NCBI GenBank assembly: GCA_028023455.1
Contig: JAQFVV010006238.1
Span: 7,450,572-7,514,571, forward strand
Length of the DNA: 64,000 nt
Reading direction: 5' to 3'
Source: Epiperipatus broadwayi
Lineage: Eukaryota; Onychophora; Udeonychophora; Euonychophora; Peripatidae
Shown here piece by piece: positions 1 through 11,845 of the stretch; the stretch's first letter is position 1; every line of letters starts with the position of its first letter. The notes below the pieces were generated by a model, which worked only from the letters and a program-made list of their open reading frames with translations, ran no database searches and had not been told where the DNA came from. Made by a program: the position numbers and the translations under genes.

Positions 1-479
1 CTGCCACTTAATCTAAAAATATTACTTGACCTTCAAATCACCAACAAGACAAGTATATCTATTTTCTATAGCTGAAATAATGGTTCAAGTTTCCAGTTGT
101 CAGTGCATGTCTTAACACAGGCATAGAGATTCAGCTGTTTATTACTCTGGCTTACCTGAAAAATAAAGATTGGTTGAAAAATAGATGCATAATGAGAGTG
201 ATCTATATTTCTGCAAAAGTGAATGGTTGACAATCCAGTAGAGTTCGGATACATAATGCAATGATAAAAACAAAGCCTAAAAACTGTCTCAATCTTCTGT
301 CTGCCTATTATTTTTAAACTTTCAAGGTTGTGGCAAGGAATCAGCTGAGTTTAATAATCTTCATGCAGTATATTTAGATTCCACATTGATAATAATATTA
401 GACAAGTAAAAGATTGTATATCTCTTTTGCATCTATGGAATAATATATGTCCATATGACCCATGAAATTTTTTAAAAAT

Positions 480-820
480 ACTGAAATGATACATATGTAA
501 AAATAATCAGATAGATAAGTATTTTCATTGGTGGATTTACTGAAAATATGAATAAATAAGATTATAAAATATAATTTATAAAATCAGCATATTAATTTTG
601 TTTTTCTCTAAAAATAGCTATTTTTGTGCACTCTTTCACACCTAATGGGTTAGATATGTCCTGTAAATTACATTTGTAAAATAATACGATCAATAAATGT
701 TTTTGTTGAAGGATTTACTGAAAATAAGAATAGGTAAGATTATAAAATATAATTAATAAAATCAGTGTAATAATTTTGTTTTCTTCCTAAAAAAATTCGG
801 TTTTTGTACAGATGGGGCAC
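480..820 (+). repeat. Diverged tandem duplication, period about 177 bp
   Basis: The stretch from about 484 (ACATATGTAAAA...GGATTTACTGAAAATA...AAGATTATAAAATATAATT...TAATTTTGTTTT) recurs from about 661 with substitutions. A weak third echo of CCTAATGGG.TA.AT lies near 1005. No coding potential. Confidence 0.6.
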
Positions 821-1282
821 ATGTGTTCCACTAGTTACTAAAGAAATGGCACAATTGTCATGAAAAAAATGAAGAATTCTGATAACATATTCTTTTTGTA
901 ATATTGCTTTGTGTTTAGATTGTTTGCATACATAATTTGAATTTTCAATAAATATTTTCAAATATAATTTTGTTTTGCCCATGTATGCAAGGGTGAATTA
1001 TAAACCTAATGGGATATATTTGTCTCATGGCATTTTTTTCTCCAAAATTTGAAATCAAAATAATTTAAAATTTTGTAGATATAACTTTAAAATATATATT
1101 AACTGAAAATTTTAGTTAAAATATAAAATGCATGAAAATTAAAGTAGGCAATAAAGGGATATGTACCACGTTATCTAGAAATTAATAGCTAATTAGGAGA
1201 TTATTTTAGTTTGTTATGTATTGTTTTTTCTCTACTTCAGTCATGAATCTAAGATAACAGATTGGGAAGCTAAACTTTACTC

Positions 1283-1705
<423 letters not shown>

Positions 1706-2636
1706 AAGGTAAGTAATAAACTAAGTACATCGATTTCTCAAATGCTAACACAACACAAAACATATTTATATATATTTTTATCTTCCTATAATTCCATTTT
1801 ATATTCCACTTATCTTTAATATAAATCAAGTTTACTACTAAAAACAGATTGGGAGATTTTCAACGATAATTAATATGACTAAATGATAAAATGTAAGCAA
1901 TGATAAAAATATTACATAATTAATTTCTACCATTGTGAACAATTTAATCTAGAAGTGGTTAATGCATAATTTATTTTAATGCGTAATGAAAGTTTTATAA
2001 ATCTCTCTATAGTACTTTTTTAAAAACTTTCATCTTACATTGACGAATATCATCTATTTGGCCACTGATATTTTTAGAAATAATGCTTGATAATGATAAT
2101 AATTTGGAAAAAGTATTTAATCATGAATTATGAAATTATTACAGTGATTTTATTACACAAGGCATAATAAACAAACATATCATAGCCATTGCATATAAAC
2201 ATTTGGTATTATGATCACCAGCTACAATTATAAATAACAAACCTTTTTTACTAACACATATAATAAAATGAATTCAAATTCATTAAGATGTAACTCCATA
2301 ACATCATACACCTACATTTATATTAACACTTATTAATATTTCCAAGATCATGTATGTTCACCTTTACTCTAGGGTTAAGAATAATACCATGAAATCCCCA
2401 TCTTCATAATAACCAATATCTGGCTGTTGTCTTTATTTAAAGTTAGAACTAATGCACTTGTATATGTAGGGGCCATTTTCTAAAGTTTCAAACTCAGGCT
2501 AATTTGTTTACATAGATATATGGATATGATACCAAAACATTAAACTATTATTTCATTTTTTAAAAATCAGATTTTGAACATATATATTATAAGAATTAAA
2601 GAATGATTGTTAAATGCATAAGTATATTAATTCTTT
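1706..2636. other. AT-rich non-coding stretch
   Basis: No ORF, repeat or RNA signal stands out. The same holds for 1-479 and 821-1282, where the only frames are short and of low complexity. Confidence 0.6.
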
Positions 2637-3636
2637 AAATACAATTTATACAAACGGCTTCAAACACTTTTTAGCAAAACTTTTTATTTGTATATTAACA
2701 ATACTTAAAAACAGAAGAAAACGGAAAATACCTTTTTCCTTTTCGTTTTTTATGTTGTACTAATCCTTCGAAATCAAATAAAATGTTATAAAAACATATT
2801 TATAAACAACAAAACATAACACTTATATTGATTATATAAAAAGCCTTTTTCGGCAAATTTATTTTTTGCCCTTTTCAAACATGTCTTCCAAAAAATACTA
2901 CGACTACATATACATAGCGACATCTATGTTAATACATGATAAGTAAAAAATAAAAGACAAAAGAATTAAAGAATTATACAATTAGTATAAACAATTCATA
3001 TAGAACAGCTGAAACTGAATTGGACAGCCTATATTATCACATAACTTATAAAATGGTTGATGAAAAAAGAATGGATAGATAACTGATGTGGATAATTGTT
3101 TGGAATGCATTTTACGAAATGAAGATTTAAATTATGGTAGAGTTGTATAAGTTATGTGATAATATAGGCTGTCCAATTCAGTTTCAGCTGTTCTATATGA
3201 ATTGTTTATACTAATTGTATAATTCTTTAATTCTTTTGTCTTTTATTTTTTACTTATCATGTATTAACATAGATGTCGCTATGTATATGTAGTCGTAGTA
3301 TTTTTTGGAAGACATGTTTGAAAAGGGCAAAAAATAAATTTGCCGAAAAAGGCTTTTTATATAATCAATATAAGTGTTATGTTTTGTTGTTTATAAATAT
3401 GTTTTTATAACATTTTATTTGATTTATTTGTATATATATATATACACTTATATTTCGACTTATCCACAGTCTTCTTCAGAGCAAGTTGATTTTGATCTTC
3501 TAAATAAAAAAAAAGAACTTGCTCTGAAGAAGACTGCAGGTCAGTCGAAACATAGGTGTGTGTATATATATATATATATGTACAAATAAAGAGTTTTGAA
3601 AAAAAGTGTTTGAAGTGGTTTGAATAAATTGTATTT
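2637..3636. mobile_element. 1-kb fold-back element with 280-bp gapless inner arms
   Basis: The inner arms at 2771-3050 and 3146-3425 are reverse complements with no indel (each mirror pair sums to 6196) around a 95-bp loop. Outer, less perfect arms at 2637-2698 and about 3577-3636 share AAATACAATTTAT and CTTCAAACACTTT. The right side additionally holds a small inverted repeat at 3445-3562 next to TA tracts. No transposase frame is seen. It may be a fold-back or MITE-like DNA element, or an inverted end of a Penelope-like element. Confidence 0.75.
3445..3562. repeat. Small inverted repeat with CTGAAGA...CGAAAC motif
   Basis: AACTTGCTCTGAAGAAGACT at 3517-3536 and CGAAAC at 3546-3551 are mirrored by the complement at 3445-3486. 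CTGAAGA (3524-3530), a GACT/AGTC helix (3532-3535 with 3542-3545... wording approximate) and GAAAC match the order of a minimal hammerhead ribozyme core, with one extra A after CTGAAGA. Such motifs are known at the ends of Penelope-like elements. Activity cannot be judged here. Confidence 0.5.
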
Positions 3637-4845
3637 ATAGGATATTACAGCAAAAATAAAGAAAAGTGTGATTTTGGTAATATACTAATTCTTTTTTTGA
3701 ACCTTAATTTTAATTGATGAACACAGAAGCTAAAAACTGATCAAAGTGGAGATAGGAAATTTTATAAGACATTATCATTTAAGATCCATTAATTACTCAA
3801 ATTTATAAAAGATGGCACTAGACTAGAGTGAAGATAATTCCTCTTGATTGCATATGAATAAATACATGAATACATGTAATGTTGTTTTCCATGCTTACTA
3901 ATACTATCTGTCATATACCAATGCAAAGAACCAGACAAAGACACTGCTCCAGCATGGGTTTGATCTTGAGAAAATTCTATTTGATGGTCATTAAGATAAA
4001 TAATCTAATCCAAACATTTACCCAGATAATGTGACAAATATTTTAAATAATTCATGCTGAGTTTAAGTGTTAGGAAAAATAAAATTAAAACATCTGAAAT
4101 AAAAATTTAAATTTAAAACTTAAAAATATAAAACTGGAGGAAACAAGCAAAGCAATGCTGACACATACTCTGGGAATTTCACATTGAAATCAATTAAAAG
4201 ATATTTATTTTCAGATATTTCTTCTACATATAGAATTAAATATAAAAGTTTTTCTCCATTTTAAAAAAGATGTTTTTCAAATTTTAGAAATATAATAGAA
4301 AAAAAAATCTGCATGCTTGATTAAAAAGTATTTGTTTAAAAAATGGAATATGTAATAAAGATGAGATATTTTTTTTATCCCATTAGTACCTGATAGGGTT
4401 GTAAGTATACAGTGAAGTTGATGAATTTGTCTATTTGTGATTGTGTAACCATGGATATCGTTTTTTTATATAGACTTACACTGTTATGACATTTTAATGG
4501 CCATTTTTGAAAGACTTTTGCATATAAATTTAACTAATCATTAGCTATCTAAAGTATTTTTTTTTATATTCTTAAGCCATTATTTATCATGTAAGTACTT
4601 TTCTAGTAATTAAATGTCAAATAATTTTAGTTGTTAATGAAGAGAAGAGGTACATTTCCAATTGTTTAGAATTCTAACTAATCAGATGTACCTCACCTAA
4701 ATAGGCCCTGATCTTTTCTCTTGATTGCTTTAACAAATTTTTTTAAAAATTTAATGTAAATTAAATATAAGATTTTAATATTATAAAAATAAAGGTGATA
4801 ATTGTACCCTTGTCTAAAATGCCATCGTTTTGACTTCCAATTATA
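3637..4845. other. AT-rich non-coding stretch
   Basis: No supported feature seen. 5821-5979, up to the palindrome edge, likewise holds only AT-rich sequence and a short TA tract. Confidence 0.6.
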
Positions 4846-5094
4846 CACTAACCAAAACTAAATGTAAATACAGTACTACAACATCTATTTTTTCCCCTCA
4901 CTAAATATCACATTTTAAACATAAATTTGTGTACAGTATTCATGTTTTCTTCATGATTTAAATACTATAACCTCTGCAAATAAAAACACATATACTGATT
5001 TCTTGGGGGGATGTTTTTTATTAATGATGACTTCCTTTGCTTAAGTGTAATAATACACTAACCCAAAATAAATGTAAATATGGTACTATAGCAT

Positions 5095-5678
5095 TTTCCT
5101 GAAGGTTTGGGATGATGGTGTTCTAGTTGTATTTTTATATTGGACTATTTCCATCATCGAATATGAGTATTGAATGTTGTATGCCAATAAACATATATTC
5201 AATTGCAAAAATATTCGATAGAAAAGAAAATTTAAAGCTGTTCACATAACAATGGCAGAAAATCCCATGAGCCAACCGAGTGTGACTATACATAATAGGG
5301 AAGCAACTAATCAACTTTGCTCTTAGGAAAAAGTGGAGAAATCATGAAAAACCTCATAGATAAGTGCATGAAATTTCTATCGACTGTTGCCTTTGGCAGA
5401 ATGGCTCAGTTAGGTAGAGTTTTACTTTAAAATTCAATACTTAAGAATCTAAGGATCCTGGTTCAAATCCCATGCTAGTACTGTCACTGGTCAGGCCAGC
5501 AACATCTGAAGAAGAGGGGAGAATAATACCTCTTTAAACATTGTGCATATACCAACCTGTTTAATGTGCTATTATTAACAATTGAATGTATTTGGAATAT
5601 TTAAATAAAGTTACATTTTTCTAAAGACATTCAATACTCATATTTGATGGTGGAAATAGTCCAATATAAAAATACAAA
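5095..5678 (+). mobile_element. Composite tRNA-SINE insertion with 14-bp target duplication
   Basis: The segment is flanked by TGGTACTATAGCAT at 5081-5094 and again at 5679-5692. Its right part is a plus-strand SINE: A-box-like TGGCTCAGTTAGG at 5402-5414, B-box GGTTCAAATCC at 5460-5470 (46 bp apart, fine for a pol III promoter), an unrelated body, and an AT-rich tail ending near 5678. Its left part (about 5105-5195) is the same 3' tail in inverted orientation, so the insert has long imperfect inverted ends. The target site lies in a diverged tandem repeat (4846-5005 resembles the sequence after 5679). Confidence 0.75.
5388..5475 (+). promoter_or_regulatory. tRNA-like SINE head with pol III A and B boxes
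   Basis: The B box matches the GGTTCRANYCC consensus and the A box is a close match. A full tRNA cloverleaf with paired acceptor ends is not evident, so this is read as a SINE promoter, not a tRNA gene. Confidence 0.7.
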
Positions 5679-6068
5679 TGGTACTATAGCATCCATTATT
5701 TTCCTCTCACTAAATATTATATTTCAAACATGAATTTATATACTGTAATCACATTTTCCTTGTGATTTAAATACTATAAATATTCAATTCTGTATTATAG
5801 TTAAAAGCACATGTACTATTTTTTTTTTCTGAACATTCATTATTAATAGTGGAATTACTTTCTTCACATACATAACAGTTTTTTTAAATTGATTGTAAAT
5901 TTGATACATGATAACCTTATGGACAAACATACATTAACCAGTCAGACAACAGAGAAAGTATGACTTTTATATATATAGATATATCATACAAATAAAAATT
6001 TCTATTAATTAAATACTATTGTAATAACAATAAAGATAATAAATATAATGGTAATTAACTATTATATA

Positions 6069-6285
6069 CAGTCTTTCAATCTGCAGAAGTACTTTCGGTT
6101 AATTCCTTAACCCTCCTCAGCTGTCATTAAATTCATAAAACATCAAATAAAAAACACTTCTTAATGATCCATCATTCTTTAATGTCACTTAAATCTATTA
6201 TAAAAAAATGTAATACAAATAATTTAATAGCAGTTGAGATAGGTTAAGAAATTAACCGAAAGTACTTCTGCAGATTGAAAGACTG
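6069..6285. mobile_element. Tc1/mariner-type MITE, 217 bp (left arm)
   Basis: The terminal inverted repeats begin CAGTCTTTCAATCTGCAGAA and are perfect for about 36 bases and imperfect for about 60. TA dinucleotides flank both ends (6067-6068 and 6286-6287), as expected for Tc1/mariner target duplication. The interior is AT-rich with no ORF, so the element is non-autonomous. Confidence 0.85.
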
Positions 6286-6289
6286 TATA

Positions 6290-7737
6290 TAATAGATAAT
6301 TACAATTATATTTATTGTTCTTATGTAGATACATCAGTAATTGTTGTTTATGAATGTTTATTTTTTTATTTCTAAAATCTGTTTGTTGAGTAAATTTTAT
6401 TATATAAAAATTTTAAAGTCATAGACTTTCATAATTATAAACATGATTAACAATTTAATTCTTAAGTTTCATTCTTTTTGAGATGAGCATACTGCAATGG
6501 GCATATATTTAATTGAAAGGTTGGGAAAGAGGAATGAGATAAATATAGTCTGGATTTAATTATTAAAAGATTGGGGGGGGGGGTGCATATAAAATTATTA
6601 TGAGATATTTTTCAGGTTGTATAGAAAATGCAATGATTCTCATACATATATGTAATGCATTTTTATTTGTTTGCTAGATTAATTGTTAAGTAATACCACT
6701 GTGAAGAATTAGAAATCTATTTTGGAATGAGAAATGATCTTAACCCCAATGGGTATTTCATTTCATTACATTTCCCGAGAGGGAAGTTTTTTTTATTTTA
6801 TATGAAATTGATATAAATTATTTTTAAATGGAATTGATAATTACTATTACATGGGTACAACTGGTGGAAATATTTTCTCTTTGATCACATATATGTATTA
6901 ATTATTACAATAATTAAACCTTATAAATATATTTCATGGGGGAGGGGGAGTAATTTTAACTTAAACTTTCCTTTCCTTTTTTTAAAAAAAAAAATGAAGA
7001 TGCCCGAACATTTTTAACCTAGCAAAAGAACGACTTCAACAGACTGCTAAGAAATTATCTAATACTTGAAACTATTCACTTCTTTAAAAAATAATATTTG
7101 TAAAGGTAAATGTGCACATGGCAACATTTCTTTTATAGTAACCTGGAATTGCCTAGTTGAGTAACTGTTGATGTAAATTCATGCAGATCATAATTTAGCA
7201 TTTCATTGGCTTTATTGTTTATAGTTTTATCATTATTTATTTTTATTCATTATCTTTTTTTTTCTAGACCCAGGTTTCTAGTTTAACAAATATTTTTATT
7301 TCAGATTAACATAAGTTGAAACAGCTATGATTTTGAATGGATCAATATATAAGGCTGCATGCAAATTTCTCTCAGGGCTATTTTCTTTCTCCTACATTTT
7401 TTTATATTAAAATTGATTACATGGTTGCACCAACAATGATCAGCTTTCAAAAAGTATTTATCACATTATTCTTATTAGCTCCATAATATTATATTGTTTT
7501 GCAAAAATCAACTTCTAAGCTGAGCTTCTGATTACTGAAATCAATATTGTTGGACTTAACTCCTTATGAACTGTATATAAACAACAAAATGCTGATATTA
7601 GTCTTTTATCCAATCACATGATTATCACATGAATTAGTGTATGAAGTCATGAGTAATTGACTTTTTTTTTTACAAAAATGCTTATCTTTTTATTTTCAAA
7701 CCAATTCTGATAAACAGCTTAGTGCTTACTTGAAGAT
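6290..7737. other. AT-rich non-coding stretch of the left arm
   Basis: A G run (about 6571-6581) and several A/T runs, otherwise nothing recognised. The mirror at 48531-49970 has the same content, with the G run seen as a C run of different length (about 49674-49687). Confidence 0.6.
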
Positions 7738-7950
7738 TTGTGATGACGGTATTTTAGTTGTATTAATTTGTTGGAGTATTTCCATCATCTATTATTAAAT
7801 ATTGAATGTCTTTAAAGAAATTTAATTTTATTTAAATTTTCAATTGCACTCAACTGCTAATAATAGTGCACGTGTTCTAAATAGACATGTTCTGAATGAT
7901 ATTATTCACCTCTCTTCATCAGGTATTTCTGGCTAGCACTATTACTGGTA
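7738..7950 (-). mobile_element. Truncated SINE tail (left arm)
   Basis: On the minus strand it matches the post-tRNA body and 3' tail of the SINE at 5388-5678: the GATGAAGAGAGG block, the AAAGACATTCAATA block and the GATGGAAATA...CCAA end. The tRNA-like head with its A and B boxes is absent, so this copy is 5'-truncated. Confidence 0.65.
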
Positions 7951-9074
7951 GAAAGAATACTACTGCCCAGAACATTGTGCATAATGATTTAGTATTATAT
8001 GAACTTGTAAGAACTCTAGGAGTGTTCTATCTTTTAGCTTTCCACATTGATACCAATAATTATATATAATCTTTTATGTGATTACAAAAGCAATTACGTT
8101 GAACTGGAGTTGGGAATTTTATAATAGTTACCATCTGGTGTCCATTGATTATTTGAGCATACAATAAATATTAATCTATAGGAAAGTTTTAGCTCTCTTT
8201 AGCACATGAGTAAGCATATCAAAGTTCGTACAATTTTGTTTTGGTAATTGCTACTTTATTTCTATGGTTTTGATTTTTCCATCCAAAATGCTTTATTGTA
8301 TCTTAACTTATGCCAAAAGCTACTTTTTTTGAAGTTGTCTACACTCTAACAATTCTTCCATAGCTATTGTTTTAGCTTCAATTTTTATATTTAATTTCAT
8401 TATATAGCCTTCTAAACATATTTCTACTCTTTACAGAATTTGTACTTGAAATCTTTTTCCTCTAACATTATATTTTTTTACTATTAATTCAATACTTTTT
8501 TATGCTTAACTTTAATGAATATCTTTTAAAATTTGTTTAAATATTTCCCATCTTTTATCTAAAATTGTCACTAATTAATCTTTTTTTTAATCATTATTTT
8601 TAAACATTATTATTCTATTACAAATTAAGCATGTTTTGAAATCCAGCTATTATTGTCAACTTTTCTAGTGATATATCAAAGCCAGAATTATTTTTATCTT
8701 TTATCTCCTTCATTGTTTTTCACTCGTATATAATATTTCATGTTTGATTTATTCTTGTTATTTCCAACATATCATGACACATCAATGTGTCATCTGTGTT
8801 TTCATTAATTGGCAAATTTCAAATGGTAAGCAAGCACTGATAGAACATATTTATTAAAACCTATTTTAAGTACAACATATTTGCTTTTAATACCATCATT
8901 TCTACCATCAAAATTTAATTCTATGGTTAATTTGATTTATTATGTTAACTTAATCTTATTCATTATTGCTCTTTTTTTTGCTACATATCCAATCAATAAA
9001 TGACATTGAATAATCCACATATAGTCATGATGTGACCATTCATTTTTTAATCGTAATTAGCATCAATAATTAAG
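7951..9074. other. AT-rich non-coding stretch of the left arm
   Basis: No feature except the deleted MITE site near 8979. The mirror at 47135-48315 holds the undeleted form. Confidence 0.55.
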
Positions 9075-9605
9075 TTGATACATTATACTTTTCTTTTGAC
9101 TTCATTAGGTGTTTCAAATAAAGTTCTCTTGCGTAAAATGAAACTTCTTTTCATTGAAGCAAGACATATTGGTTTTGTATTTAAACTGAATTTAAATGCT
9201 CTCCCAACAAGTTATTTTTTAGTGACCAGCAGAGGCTTCATTAGGATTTCATCTCAGTGTCAGTTGTGTAGATTATATGATGAAACAATACTCCATATTT
9301 TCTATATTTGTCCTGCTCTTAAGTCGATTAGGGACTTTATTGTTGCGAATGTCGCTCTGGATCTTAGGGATGCTCTTTCTGCTTCGAATACTCTCAAGAA
9401 GGGATCTTTTGCAGCAATAAGATTATCTATCTTTATAACATTTTCTTTATGGTTGACGCATTGCAGGCTCATCTTTGGTCATTCTAAGGATTCGGCTCTA
9501 ACTGTCTTTATCAAACTTCTTGACCAAGTCAAGCATCAAGACTCTCTGCGTTCACCTGTGAGTCTACATGATGATACTTGGGCGAAAGTTTTATTTTTCT
9601 CTTAA
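9075..9605 (+). pseudogene. C-terminal fragment of a non-LTR retrotransposon ORF2 (left arm)
   Basis: The 176-codon frame looks like the C-terminal end of a LINE reverse transcriptase protein. Residues 62-79 form a Cys-x2-Cys-x8-His-x4-Cys knuckle (C62, C65, H74, C79) in the context CQLC...ETILHIFYICP, which is typical of the zinc-binding region after the RT domain in several LINE clades. The usual RT catalytic motifs are not found upstream, so this is a 5'-truncated insertion. The ATG at 9075 is probably not a native start; homology seems to begin around residue 10-15. A polyadenylation-like AATAAA lies at about 9711. The surviving frame is open but too short to be a working element. Clade assignment is uncertain. 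Confidence 0.7.
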
Positions 9606-9956
9606 TATTATTAAGATACTCTTTTCTCTGCATTGACTTTTTCAAGTTTCATTCTGAATGCTATGTAATTTTTTATAAAGTTTAACTGTATATTACTATG
9701 TTACTATGTTTAATAAATTTATTTTAAAACAACAATAATTAAAAAAATTAAAGCACAAATTTCATACAAATATAGTTGATCAAACCACATGACTTACATA
9801 TACAAAATATAAAAAATGGGAGTAACAAATAACCACATGTTGAAATAATGTAAGTATTGAATAAAAGAAGAAACAACTGCTGAAACATATTAGTTAAACA
9901 ATTAACAATAAATTGCATTTTATCTTATCATTAGTGAAAGAATAATTATCTAAAAA

Positions 9957-10430
9957 TTAATTTTACAATTAATAAAAAATTAATAAATCTTATTTTTCTT
10001 ATGAAAGTGAGTAATGTTGTGTGCTTAATTTCTCATATGTCATTATTAGCCAGCAGATGGATAAAAAGTAAATGAGAGACATTTATTAAGATGATAACGC
10101 TTCTACTGACAGCGAAAAGGTTACTGTGTATTTTATTTAAAATTCAATACCGGTTTTACACTTATAATAATCAACAAATTTCTATTAAACTTAATTTGTT
10201 AATTATTTGTTAATTATTTCAAATGTAAAACAGGTTTATAAAGTCTAATCTTTTCACCAACAGTAGGTAGCGTTATCATCTTTGAGAAATTTAATGAATA
10301 AATCTCTCTTATTTAGATTCTTTTTATCCATCTGCTAGCTAATATGACATATGAGAAATAAAGCTTACAATCTTACTTGCTTTGGTAAAAACAAATGTGA
10401 TTTATTATTATTTTTTAATTGTAAAATTAA
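9957..10430. repeat. Long imperfect inverted-repeat element (left arm)
   Basis: The outer block around ATTAATTTTACAATTAA, then TTTCTCATATGTCAT, AGCAGATGGATAAAAAG and GATAACGCT recurs inverted on the other side of a roughly 100-bp AT-rich middle. The layout fits a MITE with long terminal inverted repeats. The ends and target duplication are not certain. No ORF. The mirror copy lies at about 45778-46251. Confidence 0.65.
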
Positions 10431-10760
10431 TATTCTTTACTTTGTTTGATCAATTTTACATTTATTGAACATGTGATTTTTTAAATAATATATGTGTTCA
10501 TTTTCTTTCCTTTATTTTTTCTGTTTAAGTACTTTAAAGTCATATTTTAGAAATTATAAGCTAGTAAAAATAATATGCTTTATTTCATATGGGCATATAG
10601 TATAATTTGTATTTTAGAAGTTATAATCTTTTAGTATTTGAAAATTGTAAGCCTGGTTTGATCAGACTTCTGCATACTCCCCCTCCCCACATACTCTGAC
10701 ACTTTGCACCATCATTATTTAATAATTCATATTTTAGAAGTTATAAACATTTAGTATTTA

Positions 10761-10921
10761 GGGCCACTCACCACCATTTTGAGTTCTGAGGACCAGCCAA
10801 AAACCATTGCTGACACTGCTGAAGCATCCATGTGATCCTGTATGGATTATTCAATGCCATTTATCACTTGGAAATATAAGGGGTGGTTTTGGCTTAGAAT
10901 TCAAAATGGTGGCGAGCACAT
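10761..10921. mobile_element. Short MITE-like element, about 160 bp (left arm)
   Basis: The ends carry imperfect inverted repeats: CTCACCACCATTTTGAGTTCT on one side and the complement of AGAATTCAAAATGGTGGCGAG on the other, continuing into a CCAAAACC block. The middle includes GGATTATTCAATGCCATTTAT, which is also found in the related fragment near 47190. No coding potential. The superfamily is not clear. Confidence 0.65.
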
Positions 10922-11360
10922 ACTAAATCAGCACCTTTTTTAAACAACTTTATTTAATTTATTATGGCTTCTTTTTTTTAAAATCAATATATTTCAGATA
11001 TTTTAGCATTAATATTTTGTATTATTATATATTATTTTGTGAACTTCTGAAGCACCATTTTTTAAAAAAAAAAGTCACATGAAAAATCTTGATGACTAAA
11101 TCCCCATTTATTTTTGTCCTAAATACGCATTTTAATCTACAAAACCTTTTGTCTAAAATGATATAAAAATTTTTGAAGAGATGAAATCACACTACCAAGT
11201 ATCTTGTTTTATCATTGTTTCCGGTGCTTAAACTTTTTATTTATTCCTGAACATTGTTGACTATGTAAGTCTAATTACTGCTATTGCATTATAATATATA
11301 TATATTTACAATTTGACAATATCCTGGATCTACATCTCAATCTTTCAAAACTTTACTCAA

Positions 11361-11669
11361 ATGCGGTATTTAGTATTAGACCTGCTATCCGTGTTTGCAG
11401 CAGTAAATACCGTGCTTTTAGTAGGGGTGGGGGTGTTTGTGTTTGCTACGCAGAATGCCATATTAAAAAGGTACAACTATTTTTTTTATTTAGTATCAAA
11501 ATGTGATTATTTTTGTGTATAAATTTATACTCTTGATATTGTTAAACATTTGACATTTTAACACGGAATTCTGCGATCGTAAGCACCCCGTCCTTCCCCC
11601 ACTGATGAAAGAGACAGCATTCAGCTGTCGCAAACACGGACAGTAGGTAAAATTTAATACGTAAGTATC
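11361..11669. repeat. Inverted-repeat element around TCCGTGTTTGC (left arm)
   Basis: Two halves are related as reverse complements: CTGCTATCCGTGTTTGCAGCAG, GTGCTTTTAG, a G-rich block and GCAGAATGCC on the left; complements of ACTGTCCGTGTTTGCGACAG, GGTGCTTACG, a G-rich block and GCAGAATTCC on the right. Likely an old MITE. The reading frame at 11313-11522 falls inside one half and is not a gene. Confidence 0.6.
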
Positions 11670-11718
11670 CTTAAATAGCTTATAAAATCATGATTCTATA
11701 ATACAAAACACAACCCAT

Positions 11719-11831
11719 CGTCTTGCATTGATGGTCGAGAGGTCAGCGCGACTGCCTTGTACTTGCAGGCAGTTGCCCGGGTTGCGGGTTCGCGTCCCGG
11801 CCGATGCTATGACACTTAAAAAAAAAAAAAA
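11719..11831 (+). mobile_element. Young tRNA-derived SINE with poly(A) tail (left arm)
   Basis: The short element starts at about 11719. It carries an A-box-like TGGTCGAGAGGTCAGCG, a B box GGTTCGCGTCC at 11787-11797 in a GC-rich context that stands out from the AT-rich surroundings, and ends in a run of about 18 A. It is flanked by a perfect 14-bp target duplication, AAAACACAACCCAT, at 11705-11718 and 11832-11845. The tail is pure A and there is no non-tRNA body, so it is almost only a tRNA-like head plus tail. The intact target duplication implies recent LINE-driven insertion. The tRNA of origin is not identified. Confidence 0.85.
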
Positions 11832-11845
11832 AAAACACAACCCAT

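Larger units (their letters stand above)
4846..5820 (+). repeat. Diverged tandem repeat hosting the SINE insertion
   Basis: A unit with AAATGTAAATA, GTACTA, CCTCACTAAATAT and GATTTAAATACTATAA occurs at 4846-5005. It recurs, split by the insertion at 5095-5678, from about 5054 to 5820. Removing the insert and one target copy restores a continuous second unit. Confidence 0.6.

Noticed and set aside
11313-11522. 69-codon hydrophobic frame, and its mirror at 44686-44895
   Set aside because: It overlaps one half of an inverted-repeat element and shows no recognisable domain; duplication in the mirror arm is not conservation.
11719-11831. Functional tRNA gene
   Set aside because: It has A and B boxes, but also a poly(A) tail, target duplications and no convincing acceptor-stem pairing; a SINE explains it better.
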